From the NCBI GenBank assembly GCA_021768625.1, contig JAETUM010000027.1, positions 1-33,364 of the forward strand: a DNA stretch of 33,364 nucleotides, written 5' to 3'. Origin of the DNA: Candidatus Stoquefichus sp. Its GTDB lineage: Bacteria > Bacillota_I > Bacilli_A > Erysipelotrichales > Coprobacillaceae. This document shows positions 32,498 through 33,364 of the stretch, one piece after another; positions within the stretch are counted from its first letter, which is position 1, and every line of letters begins with the position of its first letter. A model generated the notes under the pieces. It was not told the DNA's origin and ran no database searches. It saw nothing but the letters and a program-made list of their open reading frames with translations. Both the position numbers and the translations under genes were made by a program.

Positions 32498-33232
32498 ATG
32501 AATCAAACAATTAAAGAACTATATGCACGTAAATCAGTAAGAGTTTATACTGATGAACCAATTACTAAAGAAGAAAAAAGAGTGATATTGGAATCTGCTT
32601 TACAGGCTCCAACAGCTGGAAATATGGCATTGTATTCAATTATAGATGTACAAGATCAAGCAATAAAAGATGAACTTGCAAAAAGATGTGATAATCAACC
32701 ATTTATTGCAAAAGCGCCACTTGTTTTAATTTTTTTAGCTGATTATCAAAAATGGTATGATATGTTTAAAGAATACACACCAAATGTTCCAAAACTAGAG
32801 GAATCAGACTTATTTTTAGCGACACAAGATTGTATTATTGCTGCTCAAAATGCTGTTGTTGCTGCTGAGTCTATGGGAATTGGGTCATGTTATATTGGAG
32901 ATATTTTAGAAAACTTTGAAGACAATCAAAAGTTATTGAATTTACCAAAATATGCAGTACCATATGTCATGGTTGTTTTTGGAAGACCTACTCAACAACA
33001 ACAAAATCGACAAAAACCACAACGTTTTGACTTAAAAGACATGGTTCATGTTGATGGGTATCAACAAAAATCATTAGAAGAAACAAAACAAATGTTTATG
33101 AAACAATCTCATAAAACAGAAGAAGAATTAGGGAAATATATAGAAAGCTTTGCAAAAAGAAAGTTCTATGCAGATTTTAGAGAAGAAATGAATCGTTCTG
33201 CAAGAGCAATATTAAATCACTGGATAAAATAA
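32498..33232 (+). CDS. Nitroreductase-family flavoprotein (NfsA/NfrA-like)
   Basis: The 244-residue protein is an FMN-dependent NAD(P)H oxidoreductase. The N-terminal LYARKSVRVYTDEPITKEEK and ALQAPTAGNMALYS carry the FMN phosphate and ring contacts. CIIAAQNAVVAAESMGIGSCYIGDI is the family's middle helix and GPQ-like turn, and YVMVVFGRPTQQ follows. Length and the long C-terminal helical part match the NfsA/NfrA branch, which reduces quinones, nitro compounds or flavins. ATG 32498 follows AAAGGAGA. Its physiological substrate is unknown. Confidence 0.88.
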   Translation: MNQTIKELYARKSVRVYTDEPITKEEKRVILESALQAPTAGNMALYSIIDVQDQAIKDELAKRCDNQPFIAKAPLVLIFLADYQKWYDMFKEYTPNVPKLEESDLFLATQDCIIAAQNAVVAAESMGIGSCYIGDILENFEDNQKLLNLPKYAVPYVMVVFGRPTQQQQNRQKPQRFDLKDMVHVDGYQQKSLEETKQMFMKQSHKTEEELGKYIESFAKRKFYADFREEMNRSARAILNHWIK

Positions 33233-33248
33233 AAGACTATCATTTGAT

Positions 33249-33277
33249 CAATGTCATTAAGTTAAGGATTTAATGAC
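33249..33277 (+). repeat. 18-nt repeat, right copy, with a small inverted repeat
   Basis: CAATGTCATTAAGTTAAG (33249-33266) is the exact reverse complement of 97-114. Within this copy GTCATTAA (33253-33260) and TTAATGAC (33270-33277) form a perfect 8-bp inverted repeat with a 9-nt loop. The left copy has a 6-nt deletion in the loop and right arm. A terminator follows 4 nt later. Confidence 0.65.
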
Positions 33278-33281
33278 TGTT

Positions 33282-33314
33282 GAGGAATACATAAAAATGT
33301 ATCCCTCTTTTTTT
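33282..33314 (+). terminator. Terminator downstream of the nitroreductase and the repeat
   Basis: GAGG-A-ATACAT (33282-33292) pairs with ATGTAT-C-CCTC (33297-33307) with one mismatch and an AAAA loop, then seven T residues. The last 50 nt of the window after it hold only a TTGACA (33339-33344) that could be the -35 of the next gene. Confidence 0.85.
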
Positions 33315-33364
33315 ATTTTAAATTTTACAAAAAAAGCATTGACATCAACACAAAAGTATGCGGC

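Noticed and set aside
97-33266. The whole window as a 33-kb composite transposon bounded by inverted repeats
   Set aside because: The genes between the repeats are housekeeping and no transposase is present; the repeats are more simply two copies of a dispersed element, possibly where the assembly was cut.
33339-33364. An rRNA or tRNA operon promoter at the right edge
   Set aside because: Only TTGACA is visible; no -10 appears at 16-18 bp before the window ends.

Overview
The window is AT-rich chromosomal DNA from a low-GC Gram-positive bacterium. Strong Shine-Dalgarno sites of the AAGGAG/GAGGTG type, TATAAT and extended -10 promoters, RNase J, PerR, HflX, DegV and an ECF-type QueT all point to Bacillota. 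The mix of a YlbJ-like membrane protein, a TIGR01906-type membrane protein, rubrerythrin and many peptidases fits an anaerobic gut Erysipelotrichia/Coprobacillaceae-like organism. That placement is inference from gene content, not proof. I find no tRNA, rRNA, CRISPR array, prophage or transposase gene.

Layout. Bases 1-294 hold terminators, a dispersed-looking repeat and the promoter/attenuator of queT. Then come a QueT transporter and an AI-2E-type permease (295-1993), a Xaa-Pro aminopeptidase on the minus strand (2081-3835), and a membrane-anchored XRE regulator followed by oligoendopeptidase F (4010-6699). Next is a coupled pair: an orphan protein with a PTS EIIB-like domain and a sugar O-acetyltransferase (6787-7964). 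A minus-strand TfoX-N/YdjC-deacetylase pair follows (7979-9051). Then a housekeeping operon aroE-rdgB-trmL-membrane protein (9213-11806) converges on a HAD phosphatase. perR-rbr (12553-13560) and a YlbJ-like gene are on the minus strand, with hflX divergent from them. A second, paralogous EIIB-like protein (15796-16419, minus) is divergent from a PPP-phosphatase/RpiR-regulator operon (16562-18135). RNase J with a coupled degenerate metallophosphoesterase (18136-20699) and DegV follow on the minus strand, then an MscS channel. The right third is a peptide-uptake region: oppBCDF-oppA, an M24 peptidase, then a minus-strand pepT-aminotransferase pair and a nitroreductase.

How it fits together. 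Several loci serve peptide scavenging: oligopeptide import by Opp, then cleavage by PepF, PepT and two M24 peptidases, with an aminotransferase beside pepT. Oxidative stress is represented by the perR-rbr unit, which carries a candidate PerR box. Carbohydrate-related regulation is suggested by the YdjC deacetylase, the sugar acetyltransferase, the RpiR regulator and the two EIIB-like orphans, none of which sits with a PTS permease.

Most unusual points: the pair of paralogous orphan proteins with an N-terminal domain I do not recognise fused to a Cys-bearing PTS EIIB-like domain; a metallophosphoesterase translationally coupled to RNase J that has lost key metal ligands; an 18-nt inverted match followed by a terminator at both ends of the window; and several compact overlaps of terminators, promoters and stop codons.
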